Part shown: positions 33,914 to 42,596 of the stretch, one piece after another
Numbering within the stretch: position 1 is the first letter of the stretch
Layout of the letters: each line of letters opens with the position of its first letter
Assembly: GCA_965229095.1 (NCBI GenBank)
Contig: OZ245855.1
Location: forward strand, 3,968,001 to 4,032,000
Source of the DNA: Taibaiella sp965229095
GTDB lineage: Bacteria > Bacteroidota > Bacteroidia > Chitinophagales > Chitinophagaceae
Direction: 5' to 3'
Length of the DNA: 64,000 bases
The notes under the pieces: model-generated
Told to the model about the DNA's origin: nothing
What the model saw: only the letters and a program-made list of their open reading frames with translations
Database searches by the model: none
Program-made: the position numbers and the translations under genes

Positions 33914-34318
33914 ATTCTTTTAATTGATTATAGGCAACAAACACGCCTGCTGGTCAGGCTGCACGTAGCTTGCGCAGAAATATATAATTTCATTGATGTG
34001 CTTAGCGATCGAGATCCTTCACTCCGCTAAAGCTTCGTTCAGGATGACGCGATATAAGGTATTATCAGGCGCAGGGAACAGATCGCGTATGTTATATTGC
34101 TGCGCAACGTTGCAACAAGAAAAGAACAGCACATCCTATATCACTCATGTTGTCATCCCGAATATAGCTTGCGCAGCTTGTGGAATGAGGGATCTCGGGC
34201 GTTCTTATTGCTTCGCGATCGGATGCTTTGGAGATCGCTACAGGACGCGATGTAACGTTACTACAAGTAAAGCGTTTGGGTTCGCGACTGCACCTGCAGC
34301 ACCCGCAAGCCATTTCCT
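33914..34318. other. 405-bp gene-free region with a dispersed repeat
   Basis: The region is taken up mainly by repeat copy B (34003-34216). Open frames across it share peptide-like stretches with copy A only because the DNA is repeated. No RNA gene or clear terminator is seen in the remainder. Confidence 0.5.
34003..34216 (+). repeat. Dispersed MITE-like repeat, copy B
   Basis: This ~214-bp stretch aligns in inverted orientation with 16928-17134. Its ends, GATCCTTCACTCCGC and the complement of GAATGAGGGATCT, form imperfect inverted arms of about 40 bases, and the inner borders read GGATGAC and GTCATCC. A shared centre includes GGGAACAGATCGCGTAT. Confidence 0.75.
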
Positions 34319-35161
34319 TTATTTCGCAATGTCGTTTGCTTCCAGCAATTTCCCCAGCAGGTCGAGCCTTAGCTGACGCAGGTCCTTCGTGGTATCGGTG
34401 GTGCTGAAATTAAGGGCAAAGAAATAAGGGTGCGGAATATGGTCCTGTTTGCCGGTTTCTACATTTTTAAGCACTTCAATCTTTTCAACATAACCCACAA
34501 TCCACAGCAGATCGGCTTTGTCGGCCTTGCTCCATCCTGTTTTATAATACAATTTGTAATTGTTGGTTTCCTTTTGCAACATCATACCCCTTACGATGCG
34601 CTGTGACCGTTCACTGAAAGGCAGTTCGGTATGGTATAACCTTTTGATAAAGCCTACTTGCTCGTCGGCGGAGATCTTCAACTGGTTGTTGATCCAGAAG
34701 CTGTCTACACTGTTGCCGATGGTTTTGTTGCCATATTGAACCGTGTCCAGGTAATGTTGCATGCGTTCGCGGCCTATGCGGCGTGCCAGCTCCTGGTAGT
34801 AGGGTAATGCACTTACCTTAAATGCCTGGGCCATAGTGAGGTCCTTGTTCCAGTCTTCGTTCCAGCGCTTAATGCCGTCCCATTTGATCACCATCTGCTC
34901 GTCGGGTGCTACGGCTGTTTCCAGGCCAACCAGTGAATTGAATATTTTAAAAGTAGATGCAGGCGATAAACGTTCTGCACACCTTTCTTTATTATAATAG
35001 TGGGCCATTTCCTTGTTGTTATCATATACCTCAAAACATCCCTCCACCTTATATTCGTCAAAGTAGGCTTTCCATTCGGGATGTTCCTTGATCCTTACAT
35101 CGGAGCAGGAGGTGGCGAAGATCAATGTGAATAACCCGGAAAGGAGGAGGAGCTGTTTCAT
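34319..35161 (-). CDS. Class D (OXA-like) beta-lactamase, predicted lipoprotein
   Basis: From the ATG at 35161 the 280-residue product has a lipoprotein signal (LLLLSGLFTLIFATSC, Cys19) and all class D landmarks. These are the nucleophile motif STFK at 69-72 in SPASTFKIFNSL, SAL at 117-119 in the SxV position, YGN at 143-145, FW at 155-156 and KTG at 207-209 in YYKTGW. Class D enzymes hydrolyse beta-lactams via an acyl-serine and carboxylated lysine. Lipidation would place it at the periplasmic face of a membrane. Leucine instead of valine in the SxV motif may alter lysine carboxylation. Which drugs it hydrolyses cannot be told from sequence. Confidence 0.92.
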   Translation of the reverse strand: MKQLLLLSGLFTLIFATSCSDVRIKEHPEWKAYFDEYKVEGCFEVYDNNKEMAHYYNKERCAERLSPASTFKIFNSLVGLETAVAPDEQMVIKWDGIKRWNEDWNKDLTMAQAFKVSALPYYQELARRIGRERMQHYLDTVQYGNKTIGNSVDSFWINNQLKISADEQVGFIKRLYHTELPFSERSQRIVRGMMLQKETNNYKLYYKTGWSKADKADLLWIVGYVEKIEVLKNVETGKQDHIPHPYFFALNFSTTDTTKDLRQLRLDLLGKLLEANDIAK

Positions 35162-35185
35162 TGTAGCAGATATGTATTTTCGCGG

Positions 35186-35193
35186 CAAAATTA
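35186..35193 (-). promoter_or_regulatory. Promoter -7 box of the beta-lactamase gene
   Basis: On the minus strand this reads TAATTTTG, matching TAnnTTTG, 24 bases before the ATG at 35161. A -33 element at normal spacing is not obvious. Confidence 0.45.
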
Positions 35194-35237
35194 CTTCATC
35201 CCGCCCAATAAGCCGCGATCATTTTAAGCCGGATAAA

Positions 35238-35267
35238 AAAAGCGGGGACCCTTCGGACCCCGCTTTT
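35238..35267 (-). terminator. Terminator of the DUF2723 gene
   Basis: AAAAGCGGGG (35238-35247) pairs with CCCCGCTTTT (35258-35267), with a partly paired inner loop. On the minus strand it is followed by a run of seven T, giving a classic intrinsic terminator 24 bases past the stop at 35292. Confidence 0.8.
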
Positions 35268-35291
35268 AGAAGCATTCAAAAATGCAATTGG

Positions 35292-38200
35292 TTATTTCAG
35301 GGGCATACCCAACTGGGCAGCGCTTTCCTGCAAGTCTTTGTTCCATTTTGTGGCACTGGCATTATCGCCCGCCTGTGCCGCTATCTGTGCCAGGTATTGC
35401 ATCGCGGCCAGGGAAGGTTTGCCATCTACGCTGGCAGCCAGCGAGCGGGCATTCTCATTGCTGAGGCCGGTAATGTAGTTCACCATTTGCTTGCTGTCCC
35501 TGATCACGATATCGGCATACTTCCTGGCTTTATCCGGCGCCCCGGCCAGGTAATAAGCCGCGATCACGCTCCACATCGCCTGGTCGTACTGGTACGATTC
35601 GTAAGTGATGCTGGCGGTGATTTTATCCAGTAATTTGATGGCATCGGCTTTGCGGCCTTCGCGTACCAAGGACTCCGCTATTTTCGCACCACTCAACCGG
35701 TAGGTCATTAGCATAGCCTTGTTTTTCTCATCAAAATAAATATTTGTCTTATCGGTGCCGCCCCACAGGAAGCGGTTCAGGAACAGGTCAAGGCTTTTGC
35801 TGTTATTGGCCATTTGAGGAGCGCCCATTTCTGGAGAAGAGCCGCCGGTGCGGATGGGAACCAGTTTGTTGGCAAGCCCTTCCAGCACGATATACTCATC
35901 CATGCCCTGGAAATCGCCGCCGCCGGGGAAGCCCGCACTGAAATAGATCGGGCGCCTCCAGCCATCTTTGGCTACGCCGGCAACAATGTTGAGGATACCC
36001 AGGTCCGGTTTGTACAACTCATCTTTGGGAATAGTAAAGGCGATCTGGTCCAGGATCTTGGCCGAATCGGCCAGGCTTACCAGCCCGTTGCGCAATACTG
36101 CGGCCTTATCTACTTTTACCGCCACGTTTTTAGTAGGCAGCATATTGTAGAACTCTCCGTTACGGGACTCGAGCTGGTTTTGCTTGTCGTCGGAAATCGT
36201 AAACTGGAGTACCTGTTCGAGGTCCAGGTAACGATCGGCCGGAATACCGGGAATAGGCCTGTACACAATAGCATTGCGTTTATCGGCCTCGTAGTCTTTG
36301 GGCTTCCAGATCATCGGTACGGCATCGGCATCGTTGATCTTATAATTCAGTTGGTCGATATACCAGTCGATACCCAGGAGGCTGAGGTTAATGATACGCA
36401 CATCCTGGCGATAACCTTCGATCTCCTGCATATACCATAAAGGATAAGTATCGTTGTCACCTACGGTAAAGAGGATCGCATTCTTATCGCAGCTGCTCAA
36501 TACATTGTAAGCGGTTGAACGGGCCAGGCTTTTCTGGGAACGGTCATGGTCGTCCCAGTTTTGCGAAGCCATAAGCACCGGTACGCCGGCAAGACATACT
36601 ATGGTGGCGATGGCTGGTGCGCCGGAACCTTGTTTGATAAACTTGCGCAACCAATCCGATACCATAAGCACGCCAAGCCCTATCCATATGGCAAAGGCAT
36701 AGGTGGCCCCGGCATAAGCATAATCTCTTTCGCGGGGCTGCTGTGGTGTATTGTTGAGGTAAATAACAATAGCAATACCCGTAAAGAAGAACAGCAGGCT
36801 TACCACGATGCCATCCCGCTTATCCCTGTTGAACTGGTACACCAATCCCAGTATACCCAGGATGAAGGGGAGGAAGTAGAACTGGTTACGGGCGCGGTTA
36901 TGTTTGTAAAATTCGGGAAGGGTATCGATATCGCCTCTGCCAAACATCTTATCGATCGGTTTGATGCCCGATATCCAGTTGCCGTTCTGAGGCTCTCCGT
37001 AGCTGGTGCCTGCGAAATCATTTTCCCTTCCGGCATAGTTCCACATAAAGTAGCGCCACCACATCCAGTTCATCTGGTATTTGAAAAAGAAGGAGTAATT
37101 ATCGGATGCCGTGGGCCGGTCGTCGTTGCCCAGTTGCAGGTAGTTTTTATAAAAAGAAGCATGTCCCTGGTCATAAAGCCTGGGGAAAAAGCGGGTTTGA
37201 TCCGAAGGATAAGAAGCGCTGATATAGCGGGTGCCGATCATTTCGTAACGGCCGCCTTTCCCTTCCGGATTTTTTCGCTCTGCATAGATGGGTTTGCTCT
37301 CGCCGGGGCCGTCGGGTTGCGAATTATAATCCGGTCCGAAGAGGATCGGCTGCGAACCGTACTGGTCCCGTTGCAGGTAAGACAATAAGCTGAGCACATC
37401 ATCAGGGTTGGTCATGTCGATAGGCACATCGGCACGGGAACGGATAATGATACAGATATAGCTGGAATAACCGATAATGGTAAACAAGATACAAAGCGTA
37501 GCCATATGCAACACCGACTTCGCTTTTTCCGGTGTTTTAAAGAAGAAATACTGCGCTGCCAGCAAGCCTATAAGCAGCACCTTCATCAATATGGAAGAGC
37601 CGGTACCTATCAGGATAATGACCAGGAGCAGTACGCGTAAGGCGATATGGTGCCAGGGCTTCTTTTCCTTGATCAGGGCAATGATAAAAACAAGGCAAAG
37701 CAGGAGGATAAAGAACAGGGCGCCGGAGTCGAAAGGCAGACCCAGTTCGTTTACAAAAAGCAGCTCGAACTTGGATGCGAAAATAGGCAGGTATTGAATA
37801 AGACCAACCTGCACGAGGCCCAGCAAGACACAGCCTACCACAAAAGCGACGATACCGCCGGTGAGCGTAGGCTTATACCTGCGGAAATAATACACCATAG
37901 CCAATGCCGGTATGGTCAGCAAGTTGAGCAAGTGGACACCTATCGAAAGTCCCATGAGATACGAGATCAGTACCAGCCAGCGGTCGGCATGCGGCGCGTC
38001 GGCACTGTGCTCCCATTTTAATATAGCCCAGAAAACAATAGCCGTAAAGAAAGAAGAGGAAGCATAAACCTCTGCTTCAACCGCCGAAAACCAGAAGGTA
38101 TCGGAGAACGTATAGGCTAATGCGCCTACAGCACCCGCGCCTATAATGGCGATAAGTTTGCTGGTGGTCAGCTCTTCCCCGGCTTTTACCAGCAATTTGT

Positions 38201-38498
38201 TGGCAAAATGGGTAATGGTCCAGAAAAGGAAGAGGATAGTGAGGCCGCTCGTGAGTGCAGAAAGGCTGTTGATGCACATAGCTACATTTTGCGGTCCGGC
38301 AAACATGCCGAAAAGCCGGCCCAGGAGCATAAATAAAGGGGCGCCGGGAGAGTGCCCTACTTCCAGCTTATAAGCTGTAGACAGAAATTCGCCACAGTCC
38401 CAGAAGCTGACCGTACGTTCCATCGTGATTAAATAAACAAAGAAGGCTATGGCAAAAACAATCCAGCCGGTAAGGTTGTTTATTTTCTTAAAATTCAT
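35292..38498 (-). CDS. DUF2723 family membrane protein (putative protein O-glycosyltransferase-like)
   Basis: The 1068-residue product (ATG at 38498) starts MNFKKINNLTGWIVFAIAFF. It has about a dozen membrane helices in its first 600 residues and a soluble C-terminal part. WDCGEFLSTAYKLEVGHSPG carries an acidic motif in the first periplasmic loop like that of GT-C glycosyltransferases, and DNDTYPLWYMQEIEGYRQDV is a highly conserved DUF2723 block. The family is nearly universal in Bacteroidota and has been likened to protein O-mannosyltransferases; its reaction is not proven here. Tetratricopeptide-like helices follow at the end. A start at 38567 would precede the domain by 23 residues. Confidence 0.88.
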   Translation of the reverse strand: MNFKKINNLTGWIVFAIAFFVYLITMERTVSFWDCGEFLSTAYKLEVGHSPGAPLFMLLGRLFGMFAGPQNVAMCINSLSALTSGLTILFLFWTITHFANKLLVKAGEELTTSKLIAIIGAGAVGALAYTFSDTFWFSAVEAEVYASSSFFTAIVFWAILKWEHSADAPHADRWLVLISYLMGLSIGVHLLNLLTIPALAMVYYFRRYKPTLTGGIVAFVVGCVLLGLVQVGLIQYLPIFASKFELLFVNELGLPFDSGALFFILLLCLVFIIALIKEKKPWHHIALRVLLLVIILIGTGSSILMKVLLIGLLAAQYFFFKTPEKAKSVLHMATLCILFTIIGYSSYICIIIRSRADVPIDMTNPDDVLSLLSYLQRDQYGSQPILFGPDYNSQPDGPGESKPIYAERKNPEGKGGRYEMIGTRYISASYPSDQTRFFPRLYDQGHASFYKNYLQLGNDDRPTASDNYSFFFKYQMNWMWWRYFMWNYAGRENDFAGTSYGEPQNGNWISGIKPIDKMFGRGDIDTLPEFYKHNRARNQFYFLPFILGILGLVYQFNRDKRDGIVVSLLFFFTGIAIVIYLNNTPQQPRERDYAYAGATYAFAIWIGLGVLMVSDWLRKFIKQGSGAPAIATIVCLAGVPVLMASQNWDDHDRSQKSLARSTAYNVLSSCDKNAILFTVGDNDTYPLWYMQEIEGYRQDVRIINLSLLGIDWYIDQLNYKINDADAVPMIWKPKDYEADKRNAIVYRPIPGIPADRYLDLEQVLQFTISDDKQNQLESRNGEFYNMLPTKNVAVKVDKAAVLRNGLVSLADSAKILDQIAFTIPKDELYKPDLGILNIVAGVAKDGWRRPIYFSAGFPGGGDFQGMDEYIVLEGLANKLVPIRTGGSSPEMGAPQMANNSKSLDLFLNRFLWGGTDKTNIYFDEKNKAMLMTYRLSGAKIAESLVREGRKADAIKLLDKITASITYESYQYDQAMWSVIAAYYLAGAPDKARKYADIVIRDSKQMVNYITGLSNENARSLAASVDGKPSLAAMQYLAQIAAQAGDNASATKWNKDLQESAAQLGMPLK

Positions 38499-38663
38499 GA
38501 AATCGGTATTTGTGATGATTTTAAAAGGCTGTAAAGCTAAAGAAATGTAGCTTAGACCGGAAAACAAAATGTGAAAAGATTTAAAAAGGAATACGAATTA
38601 GTGCTTTATAACAACTTAATGGTACGATATTTGTCTATTAGCTAACAAACAAAACACTAACGT

Positions 38664-39314
38664 ATGAAAAAAATCAGCACAATTTTAATCGCAGGGGTAG
38701 TTTTCATGGGAGTGAATGAAGCCAATGCCCAAATTCAGAAAGATAATATTATGGTTGGTGCTAATATTACCAACTTCGATATCGGCTTTCAGAATGGTAC
38801 CAGTGTTAATTTCTCTCTTAACCCCCAGGTAGGCTACTTTATCCGGGATAATATCGCTATCGGTGGATTGGTGAACCTGGGCGTAAACTATAAGAAGAAT
38901 GCCGGTACTACGGTAAGTTACGGTGTAGGTGCATTCGGTCGTTATTATGTAAGCAGCAAGCAGATGCAATTGCTGAAACATACACGTTTCTTTGGTGAGG
39001 CTAACGTAGGCATCAGCGGAGAAAACAGTAAGGTGTCGGGTAGCCCGTCCCGTACTACCAATGGTCTCGGAATAGGTTTCGGACCGGGTATTTCCTATTT
39101 TATTACCCCCAATATTGGCCTGGAGGCACTTGCTAAATACAATCTTACAGCTGGTTTTGGTTCTTCTGCTACGATTAACCGCCTTTCTTTCGGTGTAGGT
39201 TTCCAGATCTATCTGCCTACCAAAAAAGCGCGTGCTGTGTATGAAGAAGCTTCCGGCGAAGTAAAGGAAAAAATGAAGAAAGGTAAAAAGAGCTCATCGG
39301 AAGACGACGAATAA
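38664..39314 (+). CDS. Outer-membrane beta-barrel protein
   Basis: This 216-residue protein has a signal peptide (MKKISTILIAGVVFMGVNEANA) and a series of alternating-residue beta strands with aromatic ends (FDIGFQNGTSVNFSLNPQVGYF and on), ending at a strand RLSFGVGFQIYL. A 35-residue basic and acidic tail (KKARAVYEEASGEVKEKM...) follows, which would sit in the periplasm. An eight-stranded OmpA/OmpW-size barrel is likely. The function is unknown. It is followed by a very strong terminator. Confidence 0.82.
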   Translation: MKKISTILIAGVVFMGVNEANAQIQKDNIMVGANITNFDIGFQNGTSVNFSLNPQVGYFIRDNIAIGGLVNLGVNYKKNAGTTVSYGVGAFGRYYVSSKQMQLLKHTRFFGEANVGISGENSKVSGSPSRTTNGLGIGFGPGISYFITPNIGLEALAKYNLTAGFGSSATINRLSFGVGFQIYLPTKKARAVYEEASGEVKEKMKKGKKSSSEDDE

Positions 39315-39333
39315 ATAATGAGGCCAATGATAT

Positions 39334-39367
39334 AAGAGCAGGCAATCCGCCCGGATTGCCTGCTCTT
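39334..39367 (+). terminator. Terminator after the outer-membrane barrel gene
   Basis: AAGAGCAGGCAATCCG (39334-39349) pairs perfectly with CGGATTGCCTGCTCTT (39352-39367), a 16-bp stem with a minimal loop. The T tract downstream is short (GCATTTT). Confidence 0.75.
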
Positions 39368-39458
39368 GCATTTTATCGCTTCCGCTGCAAAAGGACGGGT
39401 CTCACCTCCCATCTCCGGCAGGTTACCGAAAAATACTGTAAGCCTGATGAATATTACC

Positions 39459-39466
39459 TACCTTTG
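39459..39466 (+). promoter_or_regulatory. Promoter -7 box of yidC
   Basis: TACCTTTG fully matches TAnnTTTG, 26 bases before the yidC ATG. The -33 region has no clear TTG. Confidence 0.5.
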
Positions 39467-39492
39467 CGCACAAATTTTTTAGTAATATATTC

Positions 39493-41316
39493 ATGGATCG
39501 TAATTCAATTATCGGGTTTGTGTTATTGCTTGCCCTTGGCGCCGGCTATATTTTCTGGAACAACCACGAGCAAAAACTGTACCTGGAACAAAAGCATGCT
39601 GATTCGGTAGCCATGGCCGCCAACCGGAAGCCGGTAACACCAGTACAAACCGCCACTCCTGCCGATTCGTCGGCGAGGACTGTCGACTCCACTTTGCCAC
39701 CTGCTTTCAGGGGTACTGCTTCCCTGGTGCGCCTGACGAATGGCAACCTGGACCTGCAATTCAATACCAAAGGCGGTTATCCCGTACAAGCCGGTCTTGA
39801 TAGTTTTAAAACGTTCGATGGTAAACCCCTGTCTATCTTTAGTGGGGAAAAGGGTAATAAGTTAGCTTTCAGTATCCCGGTAAATGGAAAAACCATTACT
39901 ACGGACCAATTATATTTTACCCCGGAAATAACCAACTTGCCCGATGGCGGCAAACAAATGAGAATGACGGCTACGGTAGCGCCGGGACAAAGCATCGTGC
40001 TGGATTACGCCTTGCCTAAGAGCGGTTATATGATGACCGCCAACCTACGCCTGATCGGGTTGCAGCAGGAGCTGGCCGGGATCCAGCAGATACCGGTAAG
40101 CTGGACTACTGAAGTGTTGCATACCGAAAAAGACCTGAAGAACGAGCGGATGAACATGCAGGTGCATTACCGTATGAAGAGCGGGGAGCACGACTATTTC
40201 ACCGTTTCCCGTACTCCTGCCAAATCCCTGGATCAGCCCGTGCAATGGATGTCGGTAAGAAGCCACTTCTTTAACTCTACGCTTATTGCCGACGAAGGAT
40301 TCAAAACCGGGAGCTTTGATGGGAAAGAGCCTGCCGATTCCGGTATCGTAGCAACGAATGCCAGTGCCTTCACCATTCCCGTAAAAGCATCCAACGATTA
40401 TTCTTTCGGTTTCAGATGGTATATGGGTCCCAACGACTACAAAGTGCTGAAGTCATACAAAATAGATATGGAGGAAATGATTCCCCTGGGATTTGGTATC
40501 TTCTTCTTTGTAAAATACATCAGCAAATGGATGATCATCCCGATATTTGACATCCTGAGCCAGTTCATCAGCAGCTTTGGCCTTATCATTATCTGCCTTA
40601 CCCTTATTATCCGCTTGCTTACTTCTTTCTTTACCTATAAAAGCTATCTTTCTTCGGCAAAGATGCGGGTATTGAAGCCCGAGCTGGACGAGCTGCGTGC
40701 CAAATATGGCGACAACCAGCAACAGATGGGTATGGAGCAAATGAAGTTGTACCGTACCGCAGGCGTTAACCCCCTGGGTGGCTGTTTGCCCATGTTGCTC
40801 CAGATGCCTTTCCTGCTGGCGGTTTACTATTTTATCCCTACGGCTATCCAGTTGCGCCAGTCGCATTTTCTTTGGTCCAAAGATTTGTCCACTTACGATT
40901 CGATCCTGAACCTTGGATTCTCGATCCCTTTCTACGGCGATCACGTGAGTTTGTTTACCTTGCTCATGACCATATCCAGTCTGTTCCTGGCCGTGTATAA
41001 TAAAAACATGACGGCAGGTGCTCCCGGTGGTAACGATGCCAATGCGCAAATGCTGAAGTACATGCCTTATATCATGCCTATCCTCTTCCTGGGATGGTTC
41101 AACAGCATGGCATCCGGCCTTACGTTCTATTATACCTTCTCCAACCTGGTGAGCATAGCACAGCAATTCATTATCCAGAAATTCGTGATCAACGAAGAAA
41201 AGATCCATCGTAAGATCCAGGAGAACAGGAACAAACCGGCCTCGACTTCCAAATGGCAGCAAAGGCTGGAAGAAATGCAGAAGGCACAGGCAACGAAAGC
41301 AAAACAGAGAAAATAA
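39493..41316 (+). CDS. yidC: Membrane protein insertase YidC
   Basis: The 607-residue product has the YidC layout of Gram-negative bacteria: an N-terminal membrane helix (IIGFVLLLALGAGYIFW), a large periplasmic beta-sandwich domain (about 60-320) and a C-terminal core with five helices. The core includes LGIIFFFVKYISKWMIIPIF-like and GGCLPMLLQMPFLLAVYYF blocks and a basic tail. YidC inserts membrane proteins alone or with Sec. A hairpin terminator follows. Length is in the usual range. Confidence 0.95.
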   Translation: MDRNSIIGFVLLLALGAGYIFWNNHEQKLYLEQKHADSVAMAANRKPVTPVQTATPADSSARTVDSTLPPAFRGTASLVRLTNGNLDLQFNTKGGYPVQAGLDSFKTFDGKPLSIFSGEKGNKLAFSIPVNGKTITTDQLYFTPEITNLPDGGKQMRMTATVAPGQSIVLDYALPKSGYMMTANLRLIGLQQELAGIQQIPVSWTTEVLHTEKDLKNERMNMQVHYRMKSGEHDYFTVSRTPAKSLDQPVQWMSVRSHFFNSTLIADEGFKTGSFDGKEPADSGIVATNASAFTIPVKASNDYSFGFRWYMGPNDYKVLKSYKIDMEEMIPLGFGIFFFVKYISKWMIIPIFDILSQFISSFGLIIICLTLIIRLLTSFFTYKSYLSSAKMRVLKPELDELRAKYGDNQQQMGMEQMKLYRTAGVNPLGGCLPMLLQMPFLLAVYYFIPTAIQLRQSHFLWSKDLSTYDSILNLGFSIPFYGDHVSLFTLLMTISSLFLAVYNKNMTAGAPGGNDANAQMLKYMPYIMPILFLGWFNSMASGLTFYYTFSNLVSIAQQFIIQKFVINEEKIHRKIQENRNKPASTSKWQQRLEEMQKAQATKAKQRK

Positions 41317-41331
41317 GTTAGTAATAAAAGC

Positions 41332-41360
41332 GGTCGGCGATTCCAGGAGAATCGCCGACC
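41332..41360 (+). terminator. Terminator after yidC
   Basis: GGTCGGCGATTC (41332-41343) pairs perfectly with GAATCGCCGACC (41349-41360) around a 5-base loop. Only a weak T-rich stretch follows, 16 bases before the next gene. Confidence 0.7.
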
Positions 41361-41376
41361 TTATGTTATAAAAGAT

Positions 41377-41832
41377 ATGACCGACGAACATTACATGCGC
41401 ATGGCCTTGCGGGAGGCACAGAAAGCCTATGATATGGGAGAAGTGCCGGTGGGTGCAGTAGTGGTATGGCAGGAAAAAGTGATCGCACGCGGACACAACC
41501 AGGTAGAGCTGCTCAACGACTGTACCGCCCATGCCGAAATGATCGCCCTCACTTCGGCCTTTAGCGAACTGGGCAGCAAATACCTGCCCGAAGGAACCTT
41601 GTACGTAACCGTAGAGCCTTGCCTTATGTGCTGCGGCGCCTTGCATTGGAGCAAGATCGGGAGGATCGTTTATGGTACCCGCGACGAAAAAAACGGCTAT
41701 CGCAAATATGTAAAGGAAAACGAAGCGCAACAGCCGGAGCATGTATTCCATCCCAAAACACAGATCACTTTCGGCATCCTGGCGGACGAATGCGCCCAAT
41801 TGATGAAAGACTTTTTTAAGGCCAGGAGATAG
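41377..41832 (+). CDS. tadA: tRNA adenosine deaminase (TadA-like nucleoside deaminase)
   Basis: This 151-residue cytidine-deaminase-fold protein has the zinc/catalytic motif HAE at 52-54 in TAHAEMIAL and PCLMC at 81-85 (VEPCLMCCGALHW). The N-terminus (HYMRMALREAQKAYDMGEVP) is typical of TadA, which converts A34 to inosine in tRNA-Arg. Guanine deaminases share the fold, but the length and motif spacing favour TadA. Confidence 0.88.
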   Translation: MTDEHYMRMALREAQKAYDMGEVPVGAVVVWQEKVIARGHNQVELLNDCTAHAEMIALTSAFSELGSKYLPEGTLYVTVEPCLMCCGALHWSKIGRIVYGTRDEKNGYRKYVKENEAQQPEHVFHPKTQITFGILADECAQLMKDFFKARR

Positions 41833-41908
41833 CCTCCCTGGCGCATCCGGCACCCTGCAGGCGTCTGCAAGCAGCGTCCAGCCTGATTTTACCTGTTTCC
41901 GGGGATTT

Positions 41909-41936
41909 TTTGAACGAAAGAATGACTTTAGCTTTG
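41909..41936 (+). promoter_or_regulatory. Promoter of the lanthipeptide precursor gene
   Basis: TTTG (41909-41912) and TAGCTTTG (41929-41936) are 16 bases apart and match the Bacteroidota -33/-7 pattern. The start codon follows 35 bases later. Confidence 0.6.
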
Positions 41937-41971
41937 GATAAAATTCATTTTTTAACTCCAAACACATTCTG

Positions 41972-42187
41972 ATGAAAAAGAAAACGATCTCACTGAACCG
42001 GAAACTGAACCTCAACAAAGCAAAAGTCACTTCATTAAGCAACAACCAGCAGGGTACTATTGTGGGCGGCGCTACTGTATTTGCCCCCGGTTGTGTGGGC
42101 AGCAATCATTGCACGGCGCTTGATTGCACCGTGCTGCCGATCACCAAAGATGAGCTATGTACCCAAAATACCAAGGAATGCGCGTAA
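41972..42187 (+). CDS. Class I lanthipeptide precursor (pinensin-type leader), orphan
   Basis: The 71-residue peptide has the leader KKKTISLNRKLNLNKAKVTS, characteristic of class I lanthipeptide precursors of Chitinophaga-type bacteria, followed by NNQQGTIVGG with the GG cleavage site at 32-33. The 38-residue core (ATVFAPGCVGSNHC...) has five cysteines (41, 47, 52, 63, 70), six threonines and one serine, enough for several lanthionine rings. No LanB, LanC, protease or exporter is next to it, so any modification enzymes must be elsewhere. The C39 exporter at 22312 could in principle process it. It has its own promoter and terminator. Confidence 0.82.
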   Translation: MKKKTISLNRKLNLNKAKVTSLSNNQQGTIVGGATVFAPGCVGSNHCTALDCTVLPITKDELCTQNTKECA

Positions 42188-42210
42188 GCAACAGTGAGCA
42201 ATAGAAGAAC

Positions 42211-42241
42211 AAGAGCTGCGGATTCCCGCAGCTCTTTGTTT
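42211..42241 (+). terminator. Terminator after the lanthipeptide gene
   Basis: AAGAGCTGCGG (42211-42221) pairs with CCGCAGCTCTT (42226-42236) around an ATTC loop, followed by TGTTTTAT. Confidence 0.8.
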
Positions 42242-42287
42242 TATACGGTAGCAGATAGAGTCGTATCTTTATACCAAAGAACGGACC

Positions 42288-42596
42288 GTGAAGAAAGGTA
42301 CCCTTATCATCATCTTGCTGATGGCAGCAGTTACGGCGACAGCGCAAACAACGTTCCCGTTGCCGGAAAAGACGCCGTCCGGCGACAGTCTTAAGCTTAA
42401 GAAGGTATATCTTCCTTTTGCCGAAGGTTTTAAGCCCGCCCCTGTAAAATACAATTACTACCAAAGCCTCGGCGCCGCCTGTAAAGCAGAGTGGAAGCTG
42501 GAGCAGGCGACCAAAGTACCCTTCCGTTTCCGGCTGGGATCGCTCCAGCAAACCGACTACATGGAGCAAAAACCCAATGCCCCCAAACCGCAGTAA
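42288..42596 (+). CDS. Exported protein of unknown function, 102 residues
   Basis: The gene starts at a GTG (42288), required to include the signal peptide MKKGTLIIILLMAAVTATAQ. The mature part is about 80 residues, Lys/Pro-rich, with one cysteine and aromatic patches (YNYYQSLGAACKAEWKLEQ). A TATCTTTA box at 42264-42271, one base off the -7 consensus, lies just upstream. Its stop abuts the stop of the convergent gene with no gap. I do not recognise a family. Confidence 0.65.
   Translation: MKKGTLIIILLMAAVTATAQTTFPLPEKTPSGDSLKLKKVYLPFAEGFKPAPVKYNYYQSLGAACKAEWKLEQATKVPFRFRLGSLQQTDYMEQKPNAPKPQ

Noticed and set aside
40453..42105. 550-codon open frame on the minus strand opposite yidC and tadA
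   Set aside because: It runs antisense across two clear genes, their terminator and the lanthipeptide promoter; composition is not protein-like.
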